This document shows, one piece after another, positions 7,868 to 15,110 of a stretch of 36,719 bases of DNA (positions are counted from its first letter, which is position 1; every line of letters starts with the position of its first letter). Made by a program: the position numbers and the translations under genes. The notes beneath the pieces were generated by a model. It did no database searches. It saw only the letters and a list, made by a program, of their open reading frames with translations, and was not told the origin of the DNA. Source of the DNA: Pseudomonas sp. RIT-PI-S (lineage in GTDB: Bacteria > Pseudomonadota > Gammaproteobacteria > Pseudomonadales > Pseudomonadaceae); assembly GCF_025642975.1 (NCBI RefSeq), contig NZ_JANZKJ010000023.1, positions 1 through 36,719 of the forward strand. Direction: 5' to 3'.

Positions 7868-10237
7868 TTGGTAGAGTACGTAGTTTCCCTCGATAAGCTC
7901 GGCGTCCATGATGTGGAGCACGTGGGGGGCAAAAACGCATCCCTGGGCGAGATGATCAGCAACCTCGCTGGCGCCGGTGTGTCCGTGCCCGGCGGCTTTG
8001 CGACCACTGCCCAGGCCTATCGGGACTTCCTCGAGCAAAGCGGGCTCAATGCACAGATCCACGCCGCGCTCGACGCCCTCGATGTGGATGACGTCAATGC
8101 CCTGGCCCGAACCGGCGCACAGATCCGCCAATGGATCATGGAAGCCGAGCTGCCCGAGCAGCTCAACCAGGAGATCCGCGAGCATTTCGCCGAACTCTCC
8201 CATGGCAACCCCGACATCGCCGTCGCCGTGCGCTCCTCGGCCACCGCCGAAGACCTGCCCGATGCCTCCTTCGCCGGCCAGCAGGAAACATTCCTGAACA
8301 TCCGTGGCGTGGACAACGTGATCCGCGCCGCCAAGGAAGTGTTCGCCTCCCTGTTCAATGACCGCGCCATCGCCTACCGGGTTCACCAGGGTTTCGACCA
8401 CAAGCTGGTTGCCTTGTCCGCGGGCGTGCAGCGCATGGTTCGCTCCGAAACGGGTACCGCCGGGGTGATGTTCACCCTGGACACCGAATCGGGCTTCCGC
8501 GACGTGGTATTCATCACCGGTGCCTACGGCCTGGGCGAAACCGTGGTGCAGGGCGCGGTCAACCCGGATGAGTTCTACGTTCACAAAGCCACCCTCGAGG
8601 CGGGTCGCCCGGCGATCCTGCGCCGCAACCTGGGCAGCAAGGCGATCAAGATGATCTACGGCGACGAAGCCCGTGCCGGGCGTTCGGTGAAGACCGTAGA
8701 CGTGGACAAGGCCGAGCGCGCGCGCTTCTGCCTGACCGACGCTGAAGTCAGCGAGCTGGCCAAGCAGGCAATGATCATCGAGAAACACTACGGCCGCCCG
8801 ATGGATATCGAGTGGGCCAAGGACGGTGACGACGGCAAGCTGTACATCGTTCAGGCCCGCCCTGAAACCGTGAAAAGCCGCGCCAGCGCTAACGTCATGG
8901 AGCGCTATCTGCTCAAGGAAAAAGGCACCGTGCTGGTAGAGGGGCGCGCCATTGGCCAGCGCATCGGCGCCGGCAAGGTGCGGATCATCCGCGACGTGTC
9001 GGAAATGGACAAGGTCCAGCCGGGTGACGTGCTGGTATCGGACATGACCGACCCCGATTGGGAACCGGTGATGAAGCGCGCCAGCGCCATCGTCACCAAC
9101 CGTGGCGGCCGTACCTGCCACGCGGCGATCATTGCCCGCGAGTTGGGCATCCCCGCGGTGGTCGGTTGCGGCAATGCCACCTCGCTGCTCAAGGATGGCC
9201 AGGGCGTGACGGTGAGCTGCGCCGAAGGCGATACCGGCTACATCTTCGAAGGCGAACTGGGCTTCGATATCAAGCAGAACTCGGTCGATGCCATGCCCGA
9301 GCTGCCGTTCAAGATCATGATGAACGTCGGTAACCCGGACCGCGCCTTCGACTTCGCCCAGTTGCCTAACGCAGGCGTGGGCCTGGCGCGGCTGGAGTTC
9401 ATCATCAACCGCATGATCGGCGTGCACCCCAAGGCGCTGCTCAACTACGCGGACCTGCCGCCCGAAATCAAGGACAGCGTGGACAAGCGCATCGCGGGCT
9501 ACAACGACCCGGTCGGCTTCTATGTGGAAAAGCTGGTCGAGGGCATCAGCACCCTGGCCGCGGCGTTCTACCCGAAGAAGGTCATCGTGCGGCTGTCGGA
9601 CTTCAAGTCCAACGAGTACGCCAACCTCATCGGCGGCAAGCTGTACGAGCCGGACGAAGAAAACCCGATGCTGGGCTTCCGGGGCGCTTCGCGTTATATC
9701 AGCGAAGCGTTCCGTGACTGCTTCGAACTCGAATGCCGTGCGCTCAAGCGGGTGCGTAACGAGATGGGGCTGGATAACGTCGAGATCATGGTGCCGTTCG
9801 TGCGTACCCTCGGCGAAGCCAGCCAAGTGGTCGAGCTGCTGGCCAGCAATGGCCTCAAGCGTGGCGAGAACGGCCTGCGCGTGATCATGATGTGCGAGCT
9901 GCCCTCCAATGCATTGCTGGCCGACGAGTTCCTCGAATACTTCGACGGCTTCTCCATCGGCTCCAACGACCTGACCCAGCTCACCCTGGGGCTGGACCGG
10001 GACTCCGGGATCATCGCCCACCTGTTCGACGAGCGTAACCCCGCGGTCAAGAAACTGCTGGCCAATGCCATTCAGGCTTGCAACAAGGCTGGGAAGTACA
10101 TCGGGATTTGCGGCCAGGGCCCTTCGGACCACCCGGACCTCGCCAAGTGGCTGATGGAGCAGGGCATCGAAAGCGTATCGCTCAACCCCGATTCGGTTCT
10201 CGAAACCTGGTTCTTCCTGGCAGAGGGGCAGGCTTGA
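7868..10237 (+). CDS. ppsA: Phosphoenolpyruvate synthase
   Basis: Converts pyruvate and ATP to PEP, AMP and phosphate, the entry into gluconeogenesis from pyruvate. It has 789 residues with the three-part family layout: N-terminal nucleotide-binding domain (GGKNASLGEM at the start; RSSATAEDLPDASFAGQ), central phosphohistidine domain with GGRTCHAAIIARE and catalytic His418, and C-terminal PEP/pyruvate barrel with GSNDLTQLTLGLDRDSG. The Thr just before the catalytic histidine (RTCH) is the residue PpsR-type regulators modify. The start is TTG 7868, supported by GGAGA eight bases upstream and by the conserved MVEYVVSLD N terminus. A strong intrinsic terminator follows. Confidence 0.97.
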   Translation: MVEYVVSLDKLGVHDVEHVGGKNASLGEMISNLAGAGVSVPGGFATTAQAYRDFLEQSGLNAQIHAALDALDVDDVNALARTGAQIRQWIMEAELPEQLNQEIREHFAELSHGNPDIAVAVRSSATAEDLPDASFAGQQETFLNIRGVDNVIRAAKEVFASLFNDRAIAYRVHQGFDHKLVALSAGVQRMVRSETGTAGVMFTLDTESGFRDVVFITGAYGLGETVVQGAVNPDEFYVHKATLEAGRPAILRRNLGSKAIKMIYGDEARAGRSVKTVDVDKAERARFCLTDAEVSELAKQAMIIEKHYGRPMDIEWAKDGDDGKLYIVQARPETVKSRASANVMERYLLKEKGTVLVEGRAIGQRIGAGKVRIIRDVSEMDKVQPGDVLVSDMTDPDWEPVMKRASAIVTNRGGRTCHAAIIARELGIPAVVGCGNATSLLKDGQGVTVSCAEGDTGYIFEGELGFDIKQNSVDAMPELPFKIMMNVGNPDRAFDFAQLPNAGVGLARLEFIINRMIGVHPKALLNYADLPPEIKDSVDKRIAGYNDPVGFYVEKLVEGISTLAAAFYPKKVIVRLSDFKSNEYANLIGGKLYEPDEENPMLGFRGASRYISEAFRDCFELECRALKRVRNEMGLDNVEIMVPFVRTLGEASQVVELLASNGLKRGENGLRVIMMCELPSNALLADEFLEYFDGFSIGSNDLTQLTLGLDRDSGIIAHLFDERNPAVKKLLANAIQACNKAGKYIGICGQGPSDHPDLAKWLMEQGIESVSLNPDSVLETWFFLAEGQA

Positions 10238-10250
10238 GCAGATAATCCTC

Positions 10251-10279
10251 ACCCCCGGTTCGCCGGGGGTGTGTTTTTT
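10251..10279 (+). terminator. Intrinsic terminator of ppsA
   Basis: ACCCCCGG-TTCG-CCGGGGGT is a perfect 8-bp stem with a stable TTCG tetraloop, followed by TGT-like bases and a run of six T. It lies 14 bases after the ppsA stop codon, a classical Rho-independent terminator. Confidence 0.9.
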
Positions 10280-10301
10280 CTCTGATCGAAGCCTGTGAAC
10301 C

Positions 10302-11312
10302 ATGCAAAGCAGCAGCCGTTTATTTCCTGTCGCATTGCTCCGCGCGGAGCGATGTGGCGACCTCAGCGAAGACGTTTACCGGATCAAGGCGGGCAACAGC
10401 CCAGACTTCACCGTGGAGCTGGCCATCACCCGGCTGGGCCTGGCGGACAACAATGGCGCTGGCCGCGGCGCCCCGGTGGTGCTGCTGCATGGCAGCTTTT
10501 CCAACCGCCGCTTCTGGTACTCACCCAAGGGCATCGGCCTGGGCGCCACGTTGGCACGCGCCGGTTTCGACGTGTGGATTCCCGAGATGCGCGGCCACGG
10601 CCTGTCGCCTCGCAACCAGCAATACCGCCACAACACCGTGGCCGACTACGCCCGCTATGACCTTCCAGTGATCAATGCCTTCGTGACCGAGCTCAGCGGC
10701 CAGCGGCCGTGCTGGCTCGGTCATTCACTCGGCGGCATCACCCTGGCCATGGCGCTAGGCGCGCGTTACCTGGCGGCCGACGAGTTTGCTGGCGTGGCCT
10801 TGTTCGGCAGCCAGGTCAGCCGCACGGCCTGGCCGCTGCGGGTCGCGCCATTGAACTGGGCGGCGCGGCTGGTGCTGCGCGGCTTCGAACATCTCTCGGG
10901 CCCGCGCTTCAAGCGAGGGCCCGAGGATGAGCCAGCGGGCATCGGCCTGGAGTTACTGCGCTGGCATGGCTTGCGACGGCGGCTTGGCCGTGGCGGAGCG
11001 GACTGGCGCGACGGCCTGGCCGAAGTGAAGCTGCCGTTACTGGTCGTCGCTGGAGCCGGGGATCGCCAGGATCCGCCCTGGGCCTGCGAGCAGTTGTTCC
11101 TACGCTTCGGCGGGGACGGCCAGTTCCTGATGCTGGGGCAGGCTCAAGGGTTCAGCCAAGATTTCGGCCACGTCGATATGCTGGTCAGCAAGGCCGCGCA
11201 GGCACAGGTGTGGCCGCAGGTGGTGCGCTGGCTGTCGGCACCGGCGCGCGTGCTGCCCCAGGCCAGTGTGGCAGAGGGCCTGGCGGCCTTCGAGGGGCAG
11301 GCTAAGCTCTGA
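10302..11312 (+). CDS. Alpha/beta-hydrolase of unknown substrate
   Basis: A 336-residue protein of the alpha/beta-hydrolase fold. The oxyanion-hole segment VVLLHGSFSNRRFW is near residue 62. The nucleophile elbow GHSLG is at 140-144, giving Ser142. A late His in FGHVDMLVS is the likely catalytic base, with Asp in VVAGAGDRQDPP as the probable acid. No signal peptide is evident, so it is likely cytoplasmic. Its stop precedes the Rieske gene by 25 bases and rraA follows closely, so the three may be co-transcribed from behind the ppsA terminator. The substrate cannot be told; esterase/lipase-like activity is the generic expectation. Confidence 0.85.
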   Translation: MQSSSRLFPVALLRAERCGDLSEDVYRIKAGNSPDFTVELAITRLGLADNNGAGRGAPVVLLHGSFSNRRFWYSPKGIGLGATLARAGFDVWIPEMRGHGLSPRNQQYRHNTVADYARYDLPVINAFVTELSGQRPCWLGHSLGGITLAMALGARYLAADEFAGVALFGSQVSRTAWPLRVAPLNWAARLVLRGFEHLSGPRFKRGPEDEPAGIGLELLRWHGLRRRLGRGGADWRDGLAEVKLPLLVVAGAGDRQDPPWACEQLFLRFGGDGQFLMLGQAQGFSQDFGHVDMLVSKAAQAQVWPQVVRWLSAPARVLPQASVAEGLAAFEGQAKL

Positions 11313-11337
11313 CATTTGCCTTGGAGGCCCTCGCCCT

Positions 11338-11637
11338 GTGTTCGTAGCCCTGGAACGCCTGATCAACCTCGACGAAGGCTACAAGCGCGCTTTCGACGTA
11401 GCGGGGCGGCAGTTGCTGTTGATCGTCGATCAAGGCCAGCACTTGCTGTTCGAAAACCGCTGCCCTCATCAAGGCGCGCCGCTGCACGACGGTACCCTGG
11501 CAGGAGGGCTGCTGCGCTGCCGCCGGCATGGCATCGAGTTCGATGTGCACAGCGGCCGCCCCCGCCAGGCCCACTGTGGCTCGCTTATCCGCTGGCCAGT
11601 AGCCTATGATGGCGACCGTCTTGGCCTGGATGTGTAA
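11338..11637 (+). CDS. Small Rieske [2Fe-2S] protein
   Basis: A 99-residue stand-alone Rieske domain. The cluster ligands are complete: Cys42-X-His44 (CPHQGAPL) and Cys61-X2-His64 (CRRHGIEFD). I chose GTG 11338 because GGAGG lies at 11322-11326, the protein then begins directly with the domain, and the upstream in-frame extension overlaps the hydrolase gene. It has no signal peptide or membrane segment, so it resembles a soluble ferredoxin or a NirD/BphF-type electron carrier rather than a bc1 subunit. No oxygenase gene lies nearby, so its partner is unknown. Confidence 0.85.
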   Translation: MFVALERLINLDEGYKRAFDVAGRQLLLIVDQGQHLLFENRCPHQGAPLHDGTLAGGLLRCRRHGIEFDVHSGRPRQAHCGSLIRWPVAYDGDRLGLDV

Positions 11638-11669
11638 CAGGCCGTTCCCACGCGAAAAAGGAGTTCACC

Positions 11670-12158
11670 ATGCACTACCTTACGCCAGACCTGTGTGATG
11701 CCTACCCTGAGCAAGTCCAGGTGCTCGAGCCGATGTTCAGCAACTTCGGCGGCCGTGATTCCTTCGGCGGGCAGATCGTGACCATCAAATGTCACGAAGA
11801 TAATTCGCTGGTAAAGGAGCAGGTCGATACCGACGGCAAGGGCAAAGTGCTCGTCGTCGACGGCGGCGGCTCGCTGCGTCGGGCGTTGCTCGGCGACATG
11901 CTGGCGGAAAAAGCCGCGCACAATGGCTGGGAAGGGATCGTGATCTACGGCTGCATTCGCGATGTGGACGTGATCGCCCAGACCGACCTCGGCGTGCAGG
12001 CGCTGGCCACTCACCCAATGAAGACGGACAAGCGTGGGATCGGCGACCTCAACGTACCGGTGACCTTCGGCGGTGTGACCTTGCGCCCTGGGGATTACCT
12101 CTATGCCGACAACAACGGCGTGATCGTGTCGCCCGTTGCCCTGAGCATGCCCGAATAA
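11670..12158 (+). CDS. rraA: RraA-family protein (RNase E regulator-like or HMG/CHA aldolase-like)
   Basis: A 162-residue protein clearly related over its full length to E. coli RraA (FSNFGGRDSFGGQI, VLVVDGGGSLRRALLGD, GWEGIVIYG, VTFGGVTLRPGDYLYADNNGVIVS). In E. coli, RraA binds and inhibits the RNase E degradosome. Unlike E. coli RraA, this protein keeps Asp76 and Arg97-Asp98 with exactly 20 residues between, the D-X20-R-D signature associated with class II 4-hydroxy-4-methyl-2-oxoglutarate/4-carboxy-4-hydroxy-2-oxoadipate aldolases and oxaloacetate decarboxylase activity. It may therefore be an enzyme, a regulator, or both. AAAGGAG precedes the ATG. It is 32 bp after the Rieske gene and 23 bp before zntB. 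Confidence 0.9.
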   Translation: MHYLTPDLCDAYPEQVQVLEPMFSNFGGRDSFGGQIVTIKCHEDNSLVKEQVDTDGKGKVLVVDGGGSLRRALLGDMLAEKAAHNGWEGIVIYGCIRDVDVIAQTDLGVQALATHPMKTDKRGIGDLNVPVTFGGVTLRPGDYLYADNNGVIVSPVALSMPE

Positions 12159-12181
12159 CCGCAGAGGATACGCAGTCGCTG

Positions 12182-13177
12182 ATGGCGGAGAATGACAATG
12201 CACAGTGGGGGCTGGTGCATGCACTGGTTCTCGATGGCCAGGGCGGTGCCAGGACAGTAGCCCGCGCCGAGCTTGCCAGCCTGCGTCTGGGCGAGGCCGA
12301 AAGCTTGTGGTTGCACTGGGATCGCAGTCATCCCCAGACCCGCGCCTGGTTGCGCGAGCAGAGCGGCCTGAGCGAGTTCAGTTGCGATCTGCTGCTCGAA
12401 GAGAACACCCGGCCGCGGCTGGTGCCGTTGCCGGATTCGCAATTTCTGCTGTTTTTGCGCGGCATCAACCTCAACCCTGGCGCTCAGCCAGAAGACATGG
12501 TCTCGGTGCGCATTTTCGCCGAACAGCGGCGGGTGATCTCCCTGCGCCTGCGCTCGCTGCGAGCCACCGAGGATCTGGTCGCCCGCTTGGCAGCAGGGGA
12601 TGGGCCACGCAATGCCGCTGACCTGGTGCTGTACCTGGCCGAGCGGCTGACCGTGCGCATTCAGGCGGTGGTGGACCAACTGACCGAAACCCTCGACGCC
12701 GAGGAGGAGCGCGTGGACGCCGAGGAAGGCTATGCCCCGGAACACTCGGTTCTTCTACATCTACGGCGCCGTGCGGCTGGGTTGCGGCGTTTTCTCGCAC
12801 CTCAGCGCGACCTCTTCGCCTTGCTAGGGCGCAATTGCCCAGGCTGGTTCGCCGGGCAAGACAACGACTACTGGAATGAGCTGAACAACAGCTTGATCCG
12901 TTACCTCGAAGAGCTGGAATTGAGCCGTGAACGGGTCGCGCTGCTGCTCGAGGCCGAGCAGCGGCAACTCAGCGAGCGGATGAACCGCACCATGTACCGG
13001 TTTGGCGTGGTGACAGGCATCTTCCTGCCCATTACGTTCATTACCGGCCTGCTCGGCATGAACGTGGGAGGGCTGCCGGGGGGGAACGACCCTGAAGGCT
13101 TTTTCATTACCTGCGGGGTAATCCTGGCTGTAGCTTTAGGCCAATGGTTGCTGTATCGGCGGCTTCGCTGGTTGTGA
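12182..13177 (+). CDS. zntB: ZntB/CorA-family zinc or divalent cation transporter
   Basis: A 331-residue member of the CorA superfamily. It has a long soluble N-terminal domain, a helical stalk (about residues 200-270, with many Glu and Arg), then two C-terminal membrane helices. The first helix ends in the selectivity motif GMN at 292-294, followed by VGGLPG; the GxN-VGG context is the ZntB type. The second helix (FFITCGVILAVALGQWLL) ends in a basic tail. It acts in the inner membrane. Whether it imports or exports zinc, or carries Mg2+ instead, cannot be read here. GAGGAT precedes the ATG. Confidence 0.88.
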   Translation: MAENDNAQWGLVHALVLDGQGGARTVARAELASLRLGEAESLWLHWDRSHPQTRAWLREQSGLSEFSCDLLLEENTRPRLVPLPDSQFLLFLRGINLNPGAQPEDMVSVRIFAEQRRVISLRLRSLRATEDLVARLAAGDGPRNAADLVLYLAERLTVRIQAVVDQLTETLDAEEERVDAEEGYAPEHSVLLHLRRRAAGLRRFLAPQRDLFALLGRNCPGWFAGQDNDYWNELNNSLIRYLEELELSRERVALLLEAEQRQLSERMNRTMYRFGVVTGIFLPITFITGLLGMNVGGLPGGNDPEGFFITCGVILAVALGQWLLYRRLRWL

Positions 13178-13242
13178 AGTTGCTCAAGGATGTGACCTGC
13201 GCTCTGGGGGCTGCGTCTTTGAGTCAAATTCGTGAGGTGATC

Positions 13243-13488
13243 ATGCACGATCCATTCGAACAGTCCCTGAAGGACATGCTCAACGCCACGCCCTCGGGCC
13301 GCGACGACGATGCGTGCCTGGACCGGGTGCTCAAGACCGCTAACCGTCAGGTCGGCGCCCAGGACCTGTTCGGCTTGATCGGGCGCTGCTTCCAGGCCAG
13401 CATGATCGCTGTGAGCAAGGGCGCGCCGCATGTCGCCCCGGCTACCCGTCGTTCCCGTACCGCGCAGCGCGCGGATAAGGCTGATTGA
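13243..13488 (+). CDS. crfX: Small protein CrfX (CfrX)
   Basis: An 81-residue soluble protein encoded immediately upstream of cmpX-sigX-oprF, the position of the crfX (cfrX) gene in pseudomonads. The start is ATG 13243, preceded by GAGGTGATC; the longer upstream frame overlaps zntB and is not supported. The sequence has an acidic first part (SGRDDDACLDRVL) and a basic tail (RRSRTAQRADKAD). No catalytic motif is visible and its function is not established. It ends two bases before the cmpX ATG. Confidence 0.8.
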   Translation: MHDPFEQSLKDMLNATPSGRDDDACLDRVLKTANRQVGAQDLFGLIGRCFQASMIAVSKGAPHVAPATRRSRTAQRADKAD

Positions 13489-13490
13489 AC

Positions 13491-14315
13491 ATGGAACTCG
13501 ACCTCTGGACCCAAAGCCTGGTCACCGCGATGACCGCACTGTGGACCAAAGTCGCCAACTTTATTCCCAACCTGTTTGGCGCCCTGGTGGTCGTGTTGTT
13601 GGGCTTCGTGGTAGCCAAGCTGCTCGATGCCTTGCTCTCGCGCGTGCTTGCCAAGCTCGGCCTGGATCGCCTGATGGCCGGGACCGGCTTGACCAAGCTA
13701 ATGGGCCGCGCCGGTATTCGAGTGCCTATCTCCACGCTCGTGGGCAAGATCGTTTATTGGTTCGTGCTGCTGATCTTCTTCGTCTCGGCGGCCGAGTCGC
13801 TGGGCCTGCAGCGGGTTTCCGCGACCCTGGACGTGCTGGCGCTGTACCTACCGAAGGTCTTCGGCGCGGTGCTGGTGCTCTTGGTGGGGGTGCTGCTGGC
13901 GCAACTGGTCAACGGCATCGTCCGTAGCGCCGCGGAAGGCGTGGGTATCGAATATGCCGGTGGCCTGGGTCGCGTGGCTCAGTGGCTGGTGATCGTCATC
14001 AGTATCTCCGTGGCGATCAGCCAGCTCGAGATCAAGACCGACCTGCTCAACCATGTAATCGTGATTGCGCTCATTACCGTCGGTCTGGCTGTGGCACTGG
14101 CAATGGGCCTGGGCAGCCGGGAGATCGCCGGGCAGATTCTCGCTGGCATCTATGTGCGCGAGCTGTACCAAGTAGGCCAGCAGGTGCGCATTGGAGAGCT
14201 TGAGGGCCATATTGAAGAGATCGGCACCGTGAAAACCACAGTGCTCACGGATGATGGAGAGTTGGTGTCTTTGTCCAATCGGATCCTGCTTGCGGAGAAG
14301 GTCAGTAGCCGCTGA
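13491..14315 (+). CDS. cmpX: CmpX, MscS-type mechanosensitive channel-like membrane protein
   Basis: A 274-residue inner-membrane protein with about five hydrophobic segments (near residues 20-45, 85-105, 120-145, 165-185, 195-215) followed by a Gly/Ala-rich pore-like helix and a short MscS beta domain (IAGQILAGIYVRELYQVGQQVRIGELEG). The C-terminal VKTTVLTDDGELVSLSNRILL fits the MscS beta domain. I chose ATG 13491 over the TTG two codons upstream because AAGG is well placed and the N terminus MELDLWTQSL matches known CmpX. In P. aeruginosa and P. fluorescens cmpX influences sigX activity and membrane homeostasis, consistent with this neighbourhood. Confidence 0.93.
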   Translation: MELDLWTQSLVTAMTALWTKVANFIPNLFGALVVVLLGFVVAKLLDALLSRVLAKLGLDRLMAGTGLTKLMGRAGIRVPISTLVGKIVYWFVLLIFFVSAAESLGLQRVSATLDVLALYLPKVFGAVLVLLVGVLLAQLVNGIVRSAAEGVGIEYAGGLGRVAQWLVIVISISVAISQLEIKTDLLNHVIVIALITVGLAVALAMGLGSREIAGQILAGIYVRELYQVGQQVRIGELEGHIEEIGTVKTTVLTDDGELVSLSNRILLAEKVSSR

Positions 14316-14344
14316 GCGTGCATATTCTGCTAGTATGCCCGCCG
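14316..14344 (+). promoter_or_regulatory. sigX-proximal promoter segment (extended -10)
   Basis: Directly after the cmpX stop codon is a 29-bp segment with the extended -10 TGCTAGTAT (TAGTAT at 14331-14336). It matches 24 of 29 positions of the segment in front of oprF at 15023-15051. The shared part begins GCGTGCA and ends CCGCCG. No clear -35 is seen, consistent with extended -10 or ECF-type recognition. Promoter activity is inferred. Confidence 0.55.
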
Positions 14345-14408
14345 CGAAAAACCGCCTGGCCTGTCTGGGTGAGCGGTAGAACTGACCTGACCTGCGGCCC
14401 GAACCGTT

Positions 14409-14999
14409 TTGACTAAAGTGCAAACGCCTTCCTTGCGATACGACCCACGAGCGCTCTCTGACGAGGAACTGGTGGCACGTTCGCATGAAGAGCTTTTCCA
14501 TGTGACCCGCGCGTATGAGGAGCTGATGCGCCGCTATCAGCGCACGCTCTTCAATGTATGCGCCCGTTATTTGGGGAACGATCGGGATGCTGATGATGTC
14601 TGTCAGGAAGTGATGTTGAAGGTGCTGTATGGGCTGAAGAACTTCGAAGGCAAATCGAAGTTCAAGACATGGCTCTACAGCATCACTTACAACGAATGCA
14701 TCACGCAGTATCGGAAAGAGAGACGAAAGCGCAGATTGATGGATGCGTTGAGTCTCGATCCGGTCGAGGAGGCTTCGGAGGAGAAGGCGCCGAAGCCTGA
14801 GGAGCGCGGCGGTCTCGACCGCTGGCTGGTGTATGTGAACCCGATTGATCGTGAAATTCTGGTATTGCGCTTTGTCGCTGAACTGGAATTCCAAGAAATC
14901 GCGGACATCATGCACATGGGTCTGAGCGCAACCAAAATGCGCTACAAGCGCGCGCTCGACAAGCTGCGCGAGAAATTCGCGAACGTTTTGGAAACTTAA
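14409..14999 (+). CDS. sigX: ECF sigma factor SigX
   Basis: A 196-residue extracytoplasmic-function sigma factor. Region 2 (about 40-105) contains RYQRTLFNVCARYLG, the DADDVCQEV segment and KTWLYSITYNECI. Region 4 (about 140-192) contains PIDREILVLRFVAELEFQEIA with a helix-turn-helix. It drives oprF and cell-envelope/fatty-acid genes in pseudomonads. The start is probably TTG 14409 (a GTG at 14418 is an alternative); the ribosome-binding site is poor, suggesting low translation. No anti-sigma gene is adjacent, as usual for this locus, and the upstream CmpX is the likely envelope-signal partner. Confidence 0.95.
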   Translation: MTKVQTPSLRYDPRALSDEELVARSHEELFHVTRAYEELMRRYQRTLFNVCARYLGNDRDADDVCQEVMLKVLYGLKNFEGKSKFKTWLYSITYNECITQYRKERRKRRLMDALSLDPVEEASEEKAPKPEERGGLDRWLVYVNPIDREILVLRFVAELEFQEIADIMHMGLSATKMRYKRALDKLREKFANVLET

Positions 15000-15022
15000 C
15001 GGCACGTGATTCTCTCTAACTG

Positions 15023-15051
15023 GCGTGCAAGTTCTGCTAGAATTGCCGCCG
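15023..15051 (+). promoter_or_regulatory. oprF promoter segment (extended -10)
   Basis: The sigX-oprF gap holds TGCTAGAAT (TAGAAT at 15038-15043) inside a 29-bp segment 24/29 identical to 14316-14344. It starts 24 bp after the sigX stop. A SigX-dependent promoter in this gap is known from P. aeruginosa and P. fluorescens; which sigma factor uses this exact site is not determined here. Confidence 0.6.
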
Positions 15052-15056
15052 AGTTG

Positions 15057-15077
15057 TCCCACGCAGTCCTGGTGGGA
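15057..15077 (+). other. Hairpin in the oprF mRNA leader
   Basis: TCCCAC and GTGGGA pair across a 9-base loop in the roughly 60-nt leader before oprF. There is no T-run, so it is probably an mRNA-stabilising structure for this highly expressed porin rather than an attenuator. Confidence 0.5.
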
Positions 15078-15110
15078 TCGCTTAACAATCACCAGATGGG
15101 GATTTAACGG

